NCBI GenBank assembly: GCA_964655225.1
Contig: CAZZMB010000025.1
Location: 1-34,160 of the forward strand
Length of the DNA: 34,160 nt
From: JAFMKE01 sp964655225
Lineage (GTDB): Bacteria; Bacteroidota; Bacteroidia; Chitinophagales; UBA8649
Reading direction: 5' to 3'
Both the position numbers and the translations under genes were made by a program. The stretch's first letter is position 1, and each line of letters begins with the position of its first letter. Of this stretch, positions 15,506 through 23,840 are shown in pieces. A model generated the notes under the pieces. That model had not been told where the DNA came from. It searched no databases and saw only the letters and a list, made by a program, of their open reading frames with translations.

Positions 15506-16060
15506 TTGAGCAGCAATAAAACATCATCTCAGTACGACAAGGCAATAGAAAAATGTCGGAATATATTTACCCTTAAAATAAAGGATTACGGAACCTCTTG
15601 GCGCATTATGCGTTTGGGAAGTTTGACCGACCAAATTTACATTAAAGCCAATCGCATTAGAACTATTGAAGATGGAGTGGTTCAAAAAGTAGATGAAGGA
15701 ATAGAACCAGAGTTTATAGGGCTTGTAAATTATTGTATTATCGCTTTGATTCAATTAGAGCTTGGCATTTCCGACCAATTAGAACTTCCGCTAGAAGAAA
15801 CCATAAGACTATACAACAAACATATTGATCAAACGAAAGATCTTATGCTGGCCAAAAATAATGATTATGGAGAGGCCTGGCGCGAAATGCGCATTAATTC
15901 ATATACCGATCTTATTTTGATGAAAATTAATCGTATCAAACAAATTGAAGGAAATGGGGGAAGCACACTAATTTCTGAGGGCAATGATTCTCACTACACG
16001 GATATTATCAATTATGCTGTTTTTGCTTTAATAAAATTAGATGAACAAGCGATTAATTAA
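15506..16060 (+). CDS. DUF1599 (nucleotide-modification-associated domain 1) protein, two tandem domains
   Basis: Biochemical function unknown. The 184 residues contain the domain twice. The first copy has DYGTSWRIMRLGSLTDQIYI and EFIGLVNYCIIALIQLE; the second has DYGEAWREMRINSYTDLILM and YTDIINYAVFALIKLD. The family name comes from phage nucleotide-modification contexts; the free-standing two-copy form is widespread in Bacteroidota, where I recall it beside folP. The start is TTG (15506), since no ATG or GTG lies in frame between it and the promoter. It diverges from folP and its end overlaps the convergent kinase-like gene by 8 nt. Confidence 0.85.
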   Translation: MSSNKTSSQYDKAIEKCRNIFTLKIKDYGTSWRIMRLGSLTDQIYIKANRIRTIEDGVVQKVDEGIEPEFIGLVNYCIIALIQLELGISDQLELPLEETIRLYNKHIDQTKDLMLAKNNDYGEAWREMRINSYTDLILMKINRIKQIEGNGGSTLISEGNDSHYTDIINYAVFALIKLDEQAIN

Positions 16061-16628
16061 CCTTCTGCGCAGATATTTTCAGTTCTTTCTCTAAGGCTTT
16101 CCTAACCTTCTTGTAAAACATATCTATTGAAGAATTATTTCTAAATCGATTTCCCGCTAAACGAACACAAGCGGCAATATTTTGCATATGCGGCTCGTCA
16201 TTGCTCATTTCACGTTGTTCTTCTGCCATGAAGGTATTAAAATCAACTCTATCGGTCGCTGTCTTGCGTTTTTGAACCCTTTCATATCTTAAATTAGGAT
16301 CTGCATCTACAGCGAAGAGATAAAAATCGGCATGCTCTTTTAAAAACTCTACTTCTCCAGGTGTTCGAATACTCTCGATTACCGCATTTCCACCTTCAGC
16401 TTTGGCCTTTAAAAATAATTGCTCAATGATAAATGCTGGATGATTCTCTTCTCTTAATGAGTTAGCCAAATTAGTCATAGCTGTTCGATTAAGTTCTAGA
16501 CCTTCCTCATTCAACTTTTCTGTTAAATATTGACGCACTGAATAATGCTTGAAGCCATATTCATTTTTTAGCAGCTCCATTAGTGTGTCTTTTCCTGACC
16601 CGATCGTGCCTGTAATTCCAATAATCAT
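16053..16628 (-). CDS. P-loop nucleotide/nucleoside kinase-like protein
   Basis: The 191-residue protein has a Walker A loop GTIGSGKDT (7-15), an SVRQYLTEKL stretch, a Walker-B-like region AVIESIRTPGE and a lid-like basic segment RVQKRKTATDR. This is the plan of dephospho-CoA kinase, NMP and phage-type dNMP kinases (GSGKDT is frequent in the last group). The substrate cannot be read from sequence; it is not canonical CoaE, Adk, Cmk or Tmk. It has its own promoter and ends inside the 3' end of the DUF1599 gene. Confidence 0.72.
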   Translation of the reverse strand: MIIGITGTIGSGKDTLMELLKNEYGFKHYSVRQYLTEKLNEEGLELNRTAMTNLANSLREENHPAFIIEQLFLKAKAEGGNAVIESIRTPGEVEFLKEHADFYLFAVDADPNLRYERVQKRKTATDRVDFNTFMAEEQREMSNDEPHMQNIAACVRLAGNRFRNNSSIDMFYKKVRKALEKELKISAQKVN

Positions 16629-16650
16629 GCAGTTTGATTTATTATGAGTG

Positions 16651-16684
16651 CAAAGTTAATGATATTTAGGCTTATTTTATTCAA
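16651..16684 (-). promoter_or_regulatory. Promoter of the kinase-like gene
   Basis: On the minus strand TTG (complement of 16682-16684), a 23-nt spacer and TAACTTTG followed by C (complement of 16651-16658) match the Bacteroidota promoter well. The ATG is 22 nt downstream. Confidence 0.65.
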
Positions 16685-16770
16685 GTATATTTTACTTTAA
16701 TGCCAAGCGGCTAAATATTTTTTTATTTTATGCTGCGCTTCATTGATTAAATGTCCTCAGAAAGTTTTTT

Positions 16771-16793
16771 AAATTATTGGAATTCAATAATTT
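16771..16793. repeat. Inverted repeat, 9-bp arms
   Basis: AAATTATTG (16771-16779) and CAATAATTT (16785-16793) are perfect complements around a 5-nt spacer. It could be an operator, a weak hairpin or a remnant element end. Confidence 0.6.
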
Positions 16794-16804
16794 AGGAAGA
16801 TTAA

Positions 16805-16963
16805 TGTTTTATATCTAAGAAGGGAAATATTCACAGCTCCACCCTTGATGGATGGTATAATTATGAATATTTAGGTATAAAAACCCAGTGCATGAAGTGT
16901 GGCAGCGAAGTCAATGACAAAGATATTGGTGCTTTAAATACAATGAAAACAGCTCCCTCCTAA
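16805..16963 (+). pseudogene. Decayed coding fragment with a CxxC knuckle
   Basis: An open frame of 52 codons ending at TAA has protein-like content, including LDGWYNYEYLGIKTQCMKCG and the ending DKDIGALNTMKTAPS. An in-frame stop lies just before it and the only in-frame ATG codons are late and internal, so it is not a complete gene as it stands. The CxxCG knuckle recalls a zinc ribbon, as in some transposases or small regulators. I cannot assign it to a family. Confidence 0.3.
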
Positions 16964-17076
16964 TACCATTTTACTGCTTCCAATCGTTAAAATCAAGATG
17001 TGGATAAATAAGACTTGAAGTCCAAGTTTTTAAATTATTATTGTAACATAAAAGAAGAATTAGAATATCTCCAAAG

Positions 17077-20000
17077 ATGAAGAAACTCTTAAATATTATT
17101 TTAGTCATGTTTTTTCTTGTTCAACTTGAAGTATTGTTTGCTCAAGAAACCAGTTATTATGCCGAAAAAAACAAGCACCTCAAGGAAGGGCTAAGCCTTA
17201 TAGATCAGCAGCTATACGCTCCTGCCCAATTAAAATTTGGGCGAATGACTAAAGCGCTAAAAGGGGTCATCGATAACGACAGCCACACCTTAGTCATGTT
17301 TGCAAATTATTACTATGCCTTGTGTGCTGCAAAACTTGGGCAAGATAATACAGAGCTGCTTTTTACTCGTTTTATAGAGGCTTATCATGAAACCACATTA
17401 AGAAACAGGGCGTATTATGAGTTGGGGAGCTACTATTTTCGGAAAAACAAAATGGTAAACACCGTTGAATGGTACGAAAAAGTAGACACTAAAGACCTTA
17501 CCAATAACGAATTGATTGAGTTCAAGTTTAATTTTGGATATGCCTATTTCAAAAGAAAAAAGTTTGAGCAAGCCAAGCCTTTGTTAAAATCCATTAAGGA
17601 TGCGAAGCACTCGTATAGTGAGCCCGCAAACTATTACTATGGGTTTATCTCTTTTTACCAAGAAAATTATAAGGAAGCAGAAAAAAGTTTCAATAAGCTA
17701 GCGGATTCAAAACGATACAAAGAGGTGGTGCCCTATTACCTGACTCAGCTGTACTTTTTACGAAAAGATTATGATTTAGTCATATCCTATGCCTCTCGCC
17801 TTTTAAGCAATCCAAGTGCTGACAATATCCTGGAAATTGCCCATTTGGTGGGTCAAGCTTATTTTGAATTAGGTGATTATAAAAGTGCTTCTCCATTAAT
17901 TGAAGCGTACATCGATGAGGCCAAAAAGGTAAGTAAAGAGGAACTGTATCAATTAGCCTATGCCCAGTACAAGACGACAAATTTCATAGCTGCGATAGGC
18001 AATTTCCAACAGCTTAATATTTTAGAAGATTCCTTAGGGCAAAATGCAATGTATTGCTTAGCAGACTGTTATTTAAAAACCGCTCAAAAGGCGAAGGCAA
18101 AAGATGCATTTTTTCAAGCAGCAGCCTTAAAATTCGACGAGGTAATTCAAGAAACGGCTGGCTTTCAATACGCTAAGCTTTCCTACGAACTTTCTTATAC
18201 TAATCAGGCAATTACTGAATTAAATAAATTTTTAAAGAACTTCCCTAAAAGTGCCTATGCCAACGAAGCAGGCAATATACTTAGTCAAGCATTACTAGAG
18301 ACAAAAAATTACCAAAAAGCCATTGAGATTTTAGAAAACTATAACATCCGCGGACCATCAGTCAAAAAGGTATATCAAATGGTCTGTTACTATCGAGGGG
18401 TGGAGCTCTACAATGATCAGAACTTTGCTGAGTCAATGATTTATGTAGATAAATCCATCGCCAACCCAGTGAATAATGATATACTGGGCTTAAGTATTTT
18501 TCTAAAGGGAAATATTCAATATGAATGGAAACAATACAGCCAAGCAGCCAACAACTTCACTAAATTCAAGCAGTTTAATTTAGAAGATAATTTCAGCGAA
18601 AGTTTTGCTTCTAAGACTTTAGCTAATTACAATTTGGCTTATTGCAATTTCAAAATGAAAAAATATTTAAACGCTGCAAGTTACTTTGAACAAACCATCC
18701 AAAACCCTGGATCGATTATTAGCACAAACCAACGAATAATTCCCGATGCTTTTTTAAGGAATGCGGATTGCTTATTCATGACTAAAAGTTATATCAAGGC
18801 CATACGAAATTACGATGAAGTGATCAATAAAGATTGGCAGGGTGCGGAATACGCGTTGGTTCAAAAAAGTGTAATCAATAGCTTACAAGGTGATTACTTA
18901 AATAAGGTAAATACGCTAGAGTATTTGAATAGTAAATATCCAAACAACCTTTACAAAGATTATGCACTGTATGAAATGGGAAATGCATTTATAAACAGTG
19001 GTGATTTCAATAGTGCAATCGTCAAACTTGAAATACTGACAAGCGCTTATCCCTCTAGTTTGTATGCAGCTAAAGGTTTTCTTAAAAGTGGTCTTGCATA
19101 TTTTAATACCCAGCAGGAAGAAAAGGCCCTAGCAGCCTACAAAAAGCTTGTGCTTGATTATAAGAACACGGAAGAAGCGAAAGAGGCCTTGCGGGCTTTG
19201 AAGGAACTTTATGTGTACTTGGGGCGACCCAATGAGTATCTGTCTTTTGTTCAAAACCAAGCAGGTATCAATGTTTCTAGCTCGGAACAAGATAGTTTGA
19301 TCTTTGAGGCAGCAGAGAATCTTTACAAAAGTGGAAACTGTAGTAAAGCTTTACCTTCCCTGAGCGAGTACATTCAACTATTTCCTAATGGCAACTTCAT
19401 TGTTTCTGCGTATTACTTCCGAGCCGATTGCTTCTTTAAGGCAAGCAACTACAGCGAGGCCTACCTAGACTATAAAAAGTTAATTGGTATTGGCGCAAAT
19501 AAATATCAGGAAACTGCTTTACTTAAAGCAAGCTATATTGCGTATGAGATCAACCAAGACTATTCGGAAGCCTTGTATTTATATAATGACTTAAAAAATA
19601 AAGCAAGTGTACAAGGCAATCAAGAAATAGCGCTTATAGGAATGTTGCGATGTAATTTTAAGCTGGAAAACTATGATGAAGTTATCCTAAATGCGACATC
19701 TGTATTAAACAATTCAGCTATCAATGATAAGGTGCAAACAGAGGCTACATTTTACAAAGCAAAAGCCCTCCTGGAGAAAAAACAATATGTTGCATCCGAA
19801 ACTTACTTTAAGGAAATCGTAAATACCTTGAGTATAAGTAGTATTAAAGCTGAATCAGCTTATAGCTTGGCTTTCATTTTACATAAAAATTATCTCTACG
19901 AATCTTCAAATACGGCTTGCTTCAAGATTAAAAATGATTACGCCTCTTATGAATATTGGGTAGTAAAAACTTTTATTCTTATTGCGGATAATTATGTTTT

Positions 20001-20187
20001 GCTTGATAACGTTTTTCAAGCCAAAGCAACCTTACAAAGTATCATCGATAACTATATTGGTGACCAAGAGTTATTGCAAGAAGCAAAGAATAAGTTAGCC
20101 CAGATAAAGGAAGAAGAATTAAAGAGTAGCAAGGTAGATTTAAATCTCACCCCAAGTGATACCATGCAATTTGACAATTTGAAATAA
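17077..20187 (+). CDS. Large exported tetratricopeptide-repeat protein
   Basis: The 1036 residues begin with a signal peptide (MKKLLNIILVMFFLVQLEVL, cleavage near FAQ). The rest is almost entirely helical TPR repeats of about 34-38 residues with typical cores such as YYLTQLYFLRKDYDLVISYA and ALYEMGNAFINSGDFNSAIV. No catalytic motif, membrane helix or T9SS domain is seen, so it is probably a periplasmic or outer-membrane-attached scaffold. It is followed after 8 nt by an outer-membrane barrel gene and then by an HU/SPOR gene. This context suggests envelope assembly or peptidoglycan-linked work, but the partner is unknown. Confidence 0.88.
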   Translation: MKKLLNIILVMFFLVQLEVLFAQETSYYAEKNKHLKEGLSLIDQQLYAPAQLKFGRMTKALKGVIDNDSHTLVMFANYYYALCAAKLGQDNTELLFTRFIEAYHETTLRNRAYYELGSYYFRKNKMVNTVEWYEKVDTKDLTNNELIEFKFNFGYAYFKRKKFEQAKPLLKSIKDAKHSYSEPANYYYGFISFYQENYKEAEKSFNKLADSKRYKEVVPYYLTQLYFLRKDYDLVISYASRLLSNPSADNILEIAHLVGQAYFELGDYKSASPLIEAYIDEAKKVSKEELYQLAYAQYKTTNFIAAIGNFQQLNILEDSLGQNAMYCLADCYLKTAQKAKAKDAFFQAAALKFDEVIQETAGFQYAKLSYELSYTNQAITELNKFLKNFPKSAYANEAGNILSQALLETKNYQKAIEILENYNIRGPSVKKVYQMVCYYRGVELYNDQNFAESMIYVDKSIANPVNNDILGLSIFLKGNIQYEWKQYSQAANNFTKFKQFNLEDNFSESFASKTLANYNLAYCNFKMKKYLNAASYFEQTIQNPGSIISTNQRIIPDAFLRNADCLFMTKSYIKAIRNYDEVINKDWQGAEYALVQKSVINSLQGDYLNKVNTLEYLNSKYPNNLYKDYALYEMGNAFINSGDFNSAIVKLEILTSAYPSSLYAAKGFLKSGLAYFNTQQEEKALAAYKKLVLDYKNTEEAKEALRALKELYVYLGRPNEYLSFVQNQAGINVSSSEQDSLIFEAAENLYKSGNCSKALPSLSEYIQLFPNGNFIVSAYYFRADCFFKASNYSEAYLDYKKLIGIGANKYQETALLKASYIAYEINQDYSEALYLYNDLKNKASVQGNQEIALIGMLRCNFKLENYDEVILNATSVLNNSAINDKVQTEATFYKAKALLEKKQYVASETYFKEIVNTLSISSIKAESAYSLAFILHKNYLYESSNTACFKIKNDYASYEYWVVKTFILIADNYVLLDNVFQAKATLQSIIDNYIGDQELLQEAKNKLAQIKEEELKSSKVDLNLTPSDTMQFDNLK

Positions 20188-20195
20188 TAAACACT

Positions 20196-21833
20196 ATGAG
20201 TCATTCATTTAAAATAAGCATACTATTTTGCCTTTTGCTTGGCACAGGTTTGTATGCTCAAAACGATTCAGGATTAGACACAGAGGACATAACGGTAGTT
20301 AAGGATTATGAAGCTAGAATTGCAGATGCGCAAAAAATAAACGTCAATCCAGGCATATCAGCTGTAGAATTACCCAAGCAAGAATTGAGCTATGCTATCC
20401 CTAGTCGATTGCTAGAATTAAACTACCCTCCCCATACAATAAAGCCCTACTCCATGCCCAAGGTAAAGCCTAGGCTGTATAATCATTCATTCATCAAACT
20501 AGGTTTTGGCACTCAATATTCTCCCTTAGCTGAAATTGTATATATCAATAAAGAAGCAGAAGATTTAGAATTTGGAGCATCCTTTAAGCATCTATCCGCT
20601 TATGGTCAAAAAATAGAAAACCAAAGATTCAGAGACAATAGTGTGGGTCTGTTTGCCAAATATGATTTGAAAAATTTGCAAATAGCTGCTTCATTTGACT
20701 TCACACAAGATGTTGATTATTTTTACGGATACAATCAAGTAGATACAAGTTTTGAAAGATCTTCTATCAAACATAGAGTTCGAGAAATGGGCGGTGATAT
20801 TAGCATTCAAAATTCTATTTTGGGAAAAAATAATTTTGACCATAAACAAGTGATCACTTCCTCATTTGCCAATGACAACTTTAAGGTGAATGAATGGTAC
20901 TTAAACTATAAAGCCGATTTTACCAAGGTCAATAAAAACAAACACTTCTTCAATATAAATGCAGATTTTGATGTGAGTAATTATACCCCTTCAGCACCCG
21001 GTCGAGGGGACCTAGAACGCGAGGTTTTCCAGTTTGGCGGATCTTATACCTTCAACAATGACGATTGGAAGCTTACCGCTGGAGTAACTGCTGCGATAGG
21101 AGATATTAATGACGATCAACAATTTAATATATACCCAAAACTATATACAGAGAAAAGCCTGTTTAAAAATTATCTCATATTTTACTCTGGATGGAGTAGA
21201 CGACTGCAAAAAAATACTTACCTCAACTTTGCCCTGGAGAATCCCTTTATCAATTATGATATTATGTTAGAGAACAGCCGTGTAGAAGATCGCATGGCAG
21301 GATTCAAGGGAGCAGCAGGACAGTTTACTTACAATGCCCGGTTTTCAAATAAGGTGGTTAAACAAATGCCTTTGTTCGTAAATGATAGTTTAGATATGAA
21401 GCGTTTTGATGTTGTTTATGATAAGAATACCACAGTAATAAATATTAATGTAGAAGCGGGTTACGATTGGAATAAAAAATTGAGAAGCTTATTGGTCTTC
21501 GATTTCATGTTGTATGAACTTGATGGTCAGGCAAAAGCATGGCATTTGCCAATGTTAAACACAAATTTTAGCACAAGTTACTTACTCAAGGAAAAATTAC
21601 TAATGAATGCTGAGGTCTTTGGTGTAGCTGGTGCATTTGCTCGAGATGAAAATGGCGATGCAGAAAAAATAAGAGGAATGGCAGATATCAACCTAGGAGC
21701 AAACTATCAATTCACTAAATACCTTTCCTTCTTTGCACAATTGAACAATTTAGCAAATTTTAAATACCAAAAATGGTATAATTATCCTACCTTTGGTTTT
21801 AACGCCATGGTAGGTGTTCAATTTAGGTACTAG
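20196..21833 (+). CDS. Outer-membrane beta-barrel protein (TonB-dependent-receptor-like)
   Basis: It has a signal peptide (cleavage near LYAQNDSG) and about 450 residues of alternating amphipathic strands, ending in the aromatic pattern MVGVQFRY expected for insertion by the BAM complex. No plug-domain motif or TonB box is clear and the length (545) is below classic receptors (over 650), so a plug-less barrel is likely. It is the middle gene of a three-gene operon, 8 nt behind the TPR gene and 1 nt ahead of the HU/SPOR gene. Confidence 0.82.
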   Translation: MSHSFKISILFCLLLGTGLYAQNDSGLDTEDITVVKDYEARIADAQKINVNPGISAVELPKQELSYAIPSRLLELNYPPHTIKPYSMPKVKPRLYNHSFIKLGFGTQYSPLAEIVYINKEAEDLEFGASFKHLSAYGQKIENQRFRDNSVGLFAKYDLKNLQIAASFDFTQDVDYFYGYNQVDTSFERSSIKHRVREMGGDISIQNSILGKNNFDHKQVITSSFANDNFKVNEWYLNYKADFTKVNKNKHFFNINADFDVSNYTPSAPGRGDLEREVFQFGGSYTFNNDDWKLTAGVTAAIGDINDDQQFNIYPKLYTEKSLFKNYLIFYSGWSRRLQKNTYLNFALENPFINYDIMLENSRVEDRMAGFKGAAGQFTYNARFSNKVVKQMPLFVNDSLDMKRFDVVYDKNTTVININVEAGYDWNKKLRSLLVFDFMLYELDGQAKAWHLPMLNTNFSTSYLLKEKLLMNAEVFGVAGAFARDENGDAEKIRGMADINLGANYQFTKYLSFFAQLNNLANFKYQKWYNYPTFGFNAMVGVQFRY

Positions 21834-21834
21834 C

Positions 21835-22818
21835 ATGAATATTAACTTTGAAGATCATATTTTAGACTTACTCAAACACAATGACTGTGTTGTTTTACCA
21901 AACTTTGGTGGGTTTATATTAAAGTCTATTCCTAGTACTATTCACCAAAATACCATTTCTCCCCCGTCTAAGCAGATTGCTTTTAATAGTAGTTTAAAAC
22001 ACGATGACGAACTGTTAACAGGCGCTATAATGGGGAAGCATTCTTTACCATATGAGACTGCAAAAAATAAAGTGCTTGCTTTTTCCAATCAAATTAGCTT
22101 TGGAATTAAAAAAGCTGGATCGTTCAAACTAAATAGGATTGGCTCATTCTCCGTAAATGAGAATAATCAAATTATTTTCAAGCCTTTTGTATTGGAATTA
22201 AGTGACTCTTCTGTCTATGGCATGAAAAAATTTCATTTAAAACCTATTCCAAAGCAGCTCATAAAGCCTGCAGTCAAAAAAGGTGAAAAGGAAGTTGTCA
22301 AGGTTAGAAAAGAAAGACAAATTAAAGTAAGGAAAACATCTAATAGTGCGGTAGTTGGCTTGTTTAGTTCGTTGTTACTCCTAGTTGGAGTAATTGGATT
22401 GATGGGGTCAAACACCAAACTTGCGCCAGCCAAAACACAGCAAGCTGGATTTGTGGAGCTCTTGTTTCCAAATGATTCATTTGTAGAAAGTTTTGAGAAT
22501 ACTGTTGTTTACAACGAGCCTCGTGTTAATTATCCTGTTTCCCAAAAAGAAGGTTATATCAATGAAACTCTAATTAGAATTAATCAAAGAACTTTAGCGA
22601 AAGGATATTACATTGTTTTAGGTTCCTATGCTTCACTGAAGAATGCAGAACGAATGGAAGCTCAACTATTCACTGAAGGTAGCGACTCTTATATCTTCCC
22701 AAGTGGTAATGGTTTTTACCGAGTAGGTATTTATGCAGACGCTAGTCTTATTGCAGCCAAAACTATTTTAACACAACAGCATTTAGTGAATGAAGGTGCT
22801 TGGCTAATTAAGAACTAG
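21835..22818 (+). CDS. HU-CCDC81 and SPOR domain protein
   Basis: The N-terminal part (about 1-130), with DCVVLPNFGGFILKS and the second unit KAGSFKLNRIGSFSVNEN, is the two-part HU-CCDC81 domain typical of Bacteroidota. A single membrane segment follows (core SSLLLLVGVIGLMG) and a C-terminal SPOR domain with YYIVLGSYASLKNAERM. SPOR domains bind denuded peptidoglycan glycan at division sites; HU-like domains bind DNA or partners. A one-pass protein linking cytoplasm and wall is implied. I chose ATG at 21835 rather than the in-frame GTG at 21814, which would overlap the upstream gene, since the family begins with this NxxFEDHI segment. Confidence 0.9.
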   Translation: MNINFEDHILDLLKHNDCVVLPNFGGFILKSIPSTIHQNTISPPSKQIAFNSSLKHDDELLTGAIMGKHSLPYETAKNKVLAFSNQISFGIKKAGSFKLNRIGSFSVNENNQIIFKPFVLELSDSSVYGMKKFHLKPIPKQLIKPAVKKGEKEVVKVRKERQIKVRKTSNSAVVGLFSSLLLLVGVIGLMGSNTKLAPAKTQQAGFVELLFPNDSFVESFENTVVYNEPRVNYPVSQKEGYINETLIRINQRTLAKGYYIVLGSYASLKNAERMEAQLFTEGSDSYIFPSGNGFYRVGIYADASLIAAKTILTQQHLVNEGAWLIKN

Positions 22819-23837
22819 AATCCAGCAGGACAATATCTATCGTTGTTTTTTCTATTGAAACACCCAGAGTAAACCAATGCAATTTCAGGGCCTCCATTTC
22901 CTCTAGACGCGACCGTAAATTTAGATAAGTTCAAATCATAGCTAAAGTGAATTTGAAAAGCTTTTACATCCGCTCGGGTAGCAATAACAATCGCATCCTC
23001 TATTCGATACATAACACCAAAATAAAGAGCTGTTTTTACCGTCGGTATTTGGCTCAACTTGTATTTTAAAAAAGAGGTAAGGGTAGCTTCATAAGTTGGT
23101 CCTTGCTTCAATAACATAAATCCTGGCATAATCCCTAACTGATTATTAAAAGGAATCAATGCTCCCCCGTGCAGCGTAAACTTCATAAACATGCGCGCAG
23201 ATTCATCTCTATTAATATTAAAACTAGAAATATTAGGCTGATTCACATGCTGTAAAGCCAGTCCAAAAAAGTAATTGGAATTCTTTTTTGGTGAAGTGGA
23301 ATATAAAAAACCAGCTCCTGCATCTCCATAAAATCTAGTATCTGCATCAAATGATTCTACGGCACTAAGAATGGGCTCTCCTGTAATGGGGTCAAATTGA
23401 AACAAAGCTTTACTTTGATCCAATCCACGGTGGGCAAATCCCCCCTGAATACCAAATGAAAGAGAGGATGTCCCTCTATTATTTAACATAAGGTGATAAG
23501 CAAAAGAAACATCTACCTTATTTGTATTGTAATTTAAATCACCCGCTTGATCAGAGAATAAGGAAATACCAACTCCTCCAAAATTGGAAAATTTAGTAGG
23601 TTTACCCATTGCAAAATCACCATACAAAGAAGTAGTACGATAAGTATTTCCTTCCGATACACCAAGCCATTGAGCTTTAAAGTTTGCACCTATTCTAAAA
23701 TCACAACCATTTAAACCCGTAGTTGCAGGATTCAATATAAGCGGTTGCGCGTTGTAATTTGAAAAATGAATATCCTGGGCAACCAGTGTAATCATGGATA
23801 AACAAAAACATATAATTAACAAAAAACTCTTTCTCAT
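22815..23837 (-). CDS. PorP/SprF family type IX secretion membrane protein
   Basis: A signal peptide (MRKSFLLIICFCLSMITLVA) is followed by the family hallmark QDIHFSNYNAQPLILNPATTG and a beta barrel of the PorP/SprF type. In Flavobacterium johnsoniae SprF is needed for secretion and attachment of the giant adhesin SprB. Here it lies 3 nt behind a giant adhesin gene with a matching C-terminal domain, so it is most likely that protein's dedicated outer-membrane partner. The last residues carry two cysteines in a short Cys/Asn-rich tail. Its stop overlaps the convergent HU/SPOR gene by 4 nt. Confidence 0.93.
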   Translation of the reverse strand: MRKSFLLIICFCLSMITLVAQDIHFSNYNAQPLILNPATTGLNGCDFRIGANFKAQWLGVSEGNTYRTTSLYGDFAMGKPTKFSNFGGVGISLFSDQAGDLNYNTNKVDVSFAYHLMLNNRGTSSLSFGIQGGFAHRGLDQSKALFQFDPITGEPILSAVESFDADTRFYGDAGAGFLYSTSPKKNSNYFFGLALQHVNQPNISSFNINRDESARMFMKFTLHGGALIPFNNQLGIMPGFMLLKQGPTYEATLTSFLKYKLSQIPTVKTALYFGVMYRIEDAIVIATRADVKAFQIHFSYDLNLSKFTVASRGNGGPEIALVYSGCFNRKNNDRYCPAGF

Positions 23838-23840
23838 ATT

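Larger units (their letters stand above)
16685..17076. other. Gene-poor AT-rich stretch before the TPR operon
   Basis: It holds a perfect inverted repeat (16771-16793), a decayed coding fragment (16805-16963), a near-direct repeat of the first repeat arm (17024-17043) and a weak promoter candidate for the TPR gene: TTG at 17015-17017, 18 nt, TATTATTG at 17036-17043. No intact gene is seen. Confidence 0.6.

Noticed and set aside
16805..16963. TnpB-like transposase zinc finger
   Set aside because: Only one CxxC pair is present and the DRDxNAA-type pattern of TnpB is absent, so the fragment is left unassigned.
21814..21834. GTG start giving a seven-residue longer HU/SPOR protein
   Set aside because: It lies inside the end of the upstream barrel gene, and the ATG at 21835 gives the normal family N terminus.
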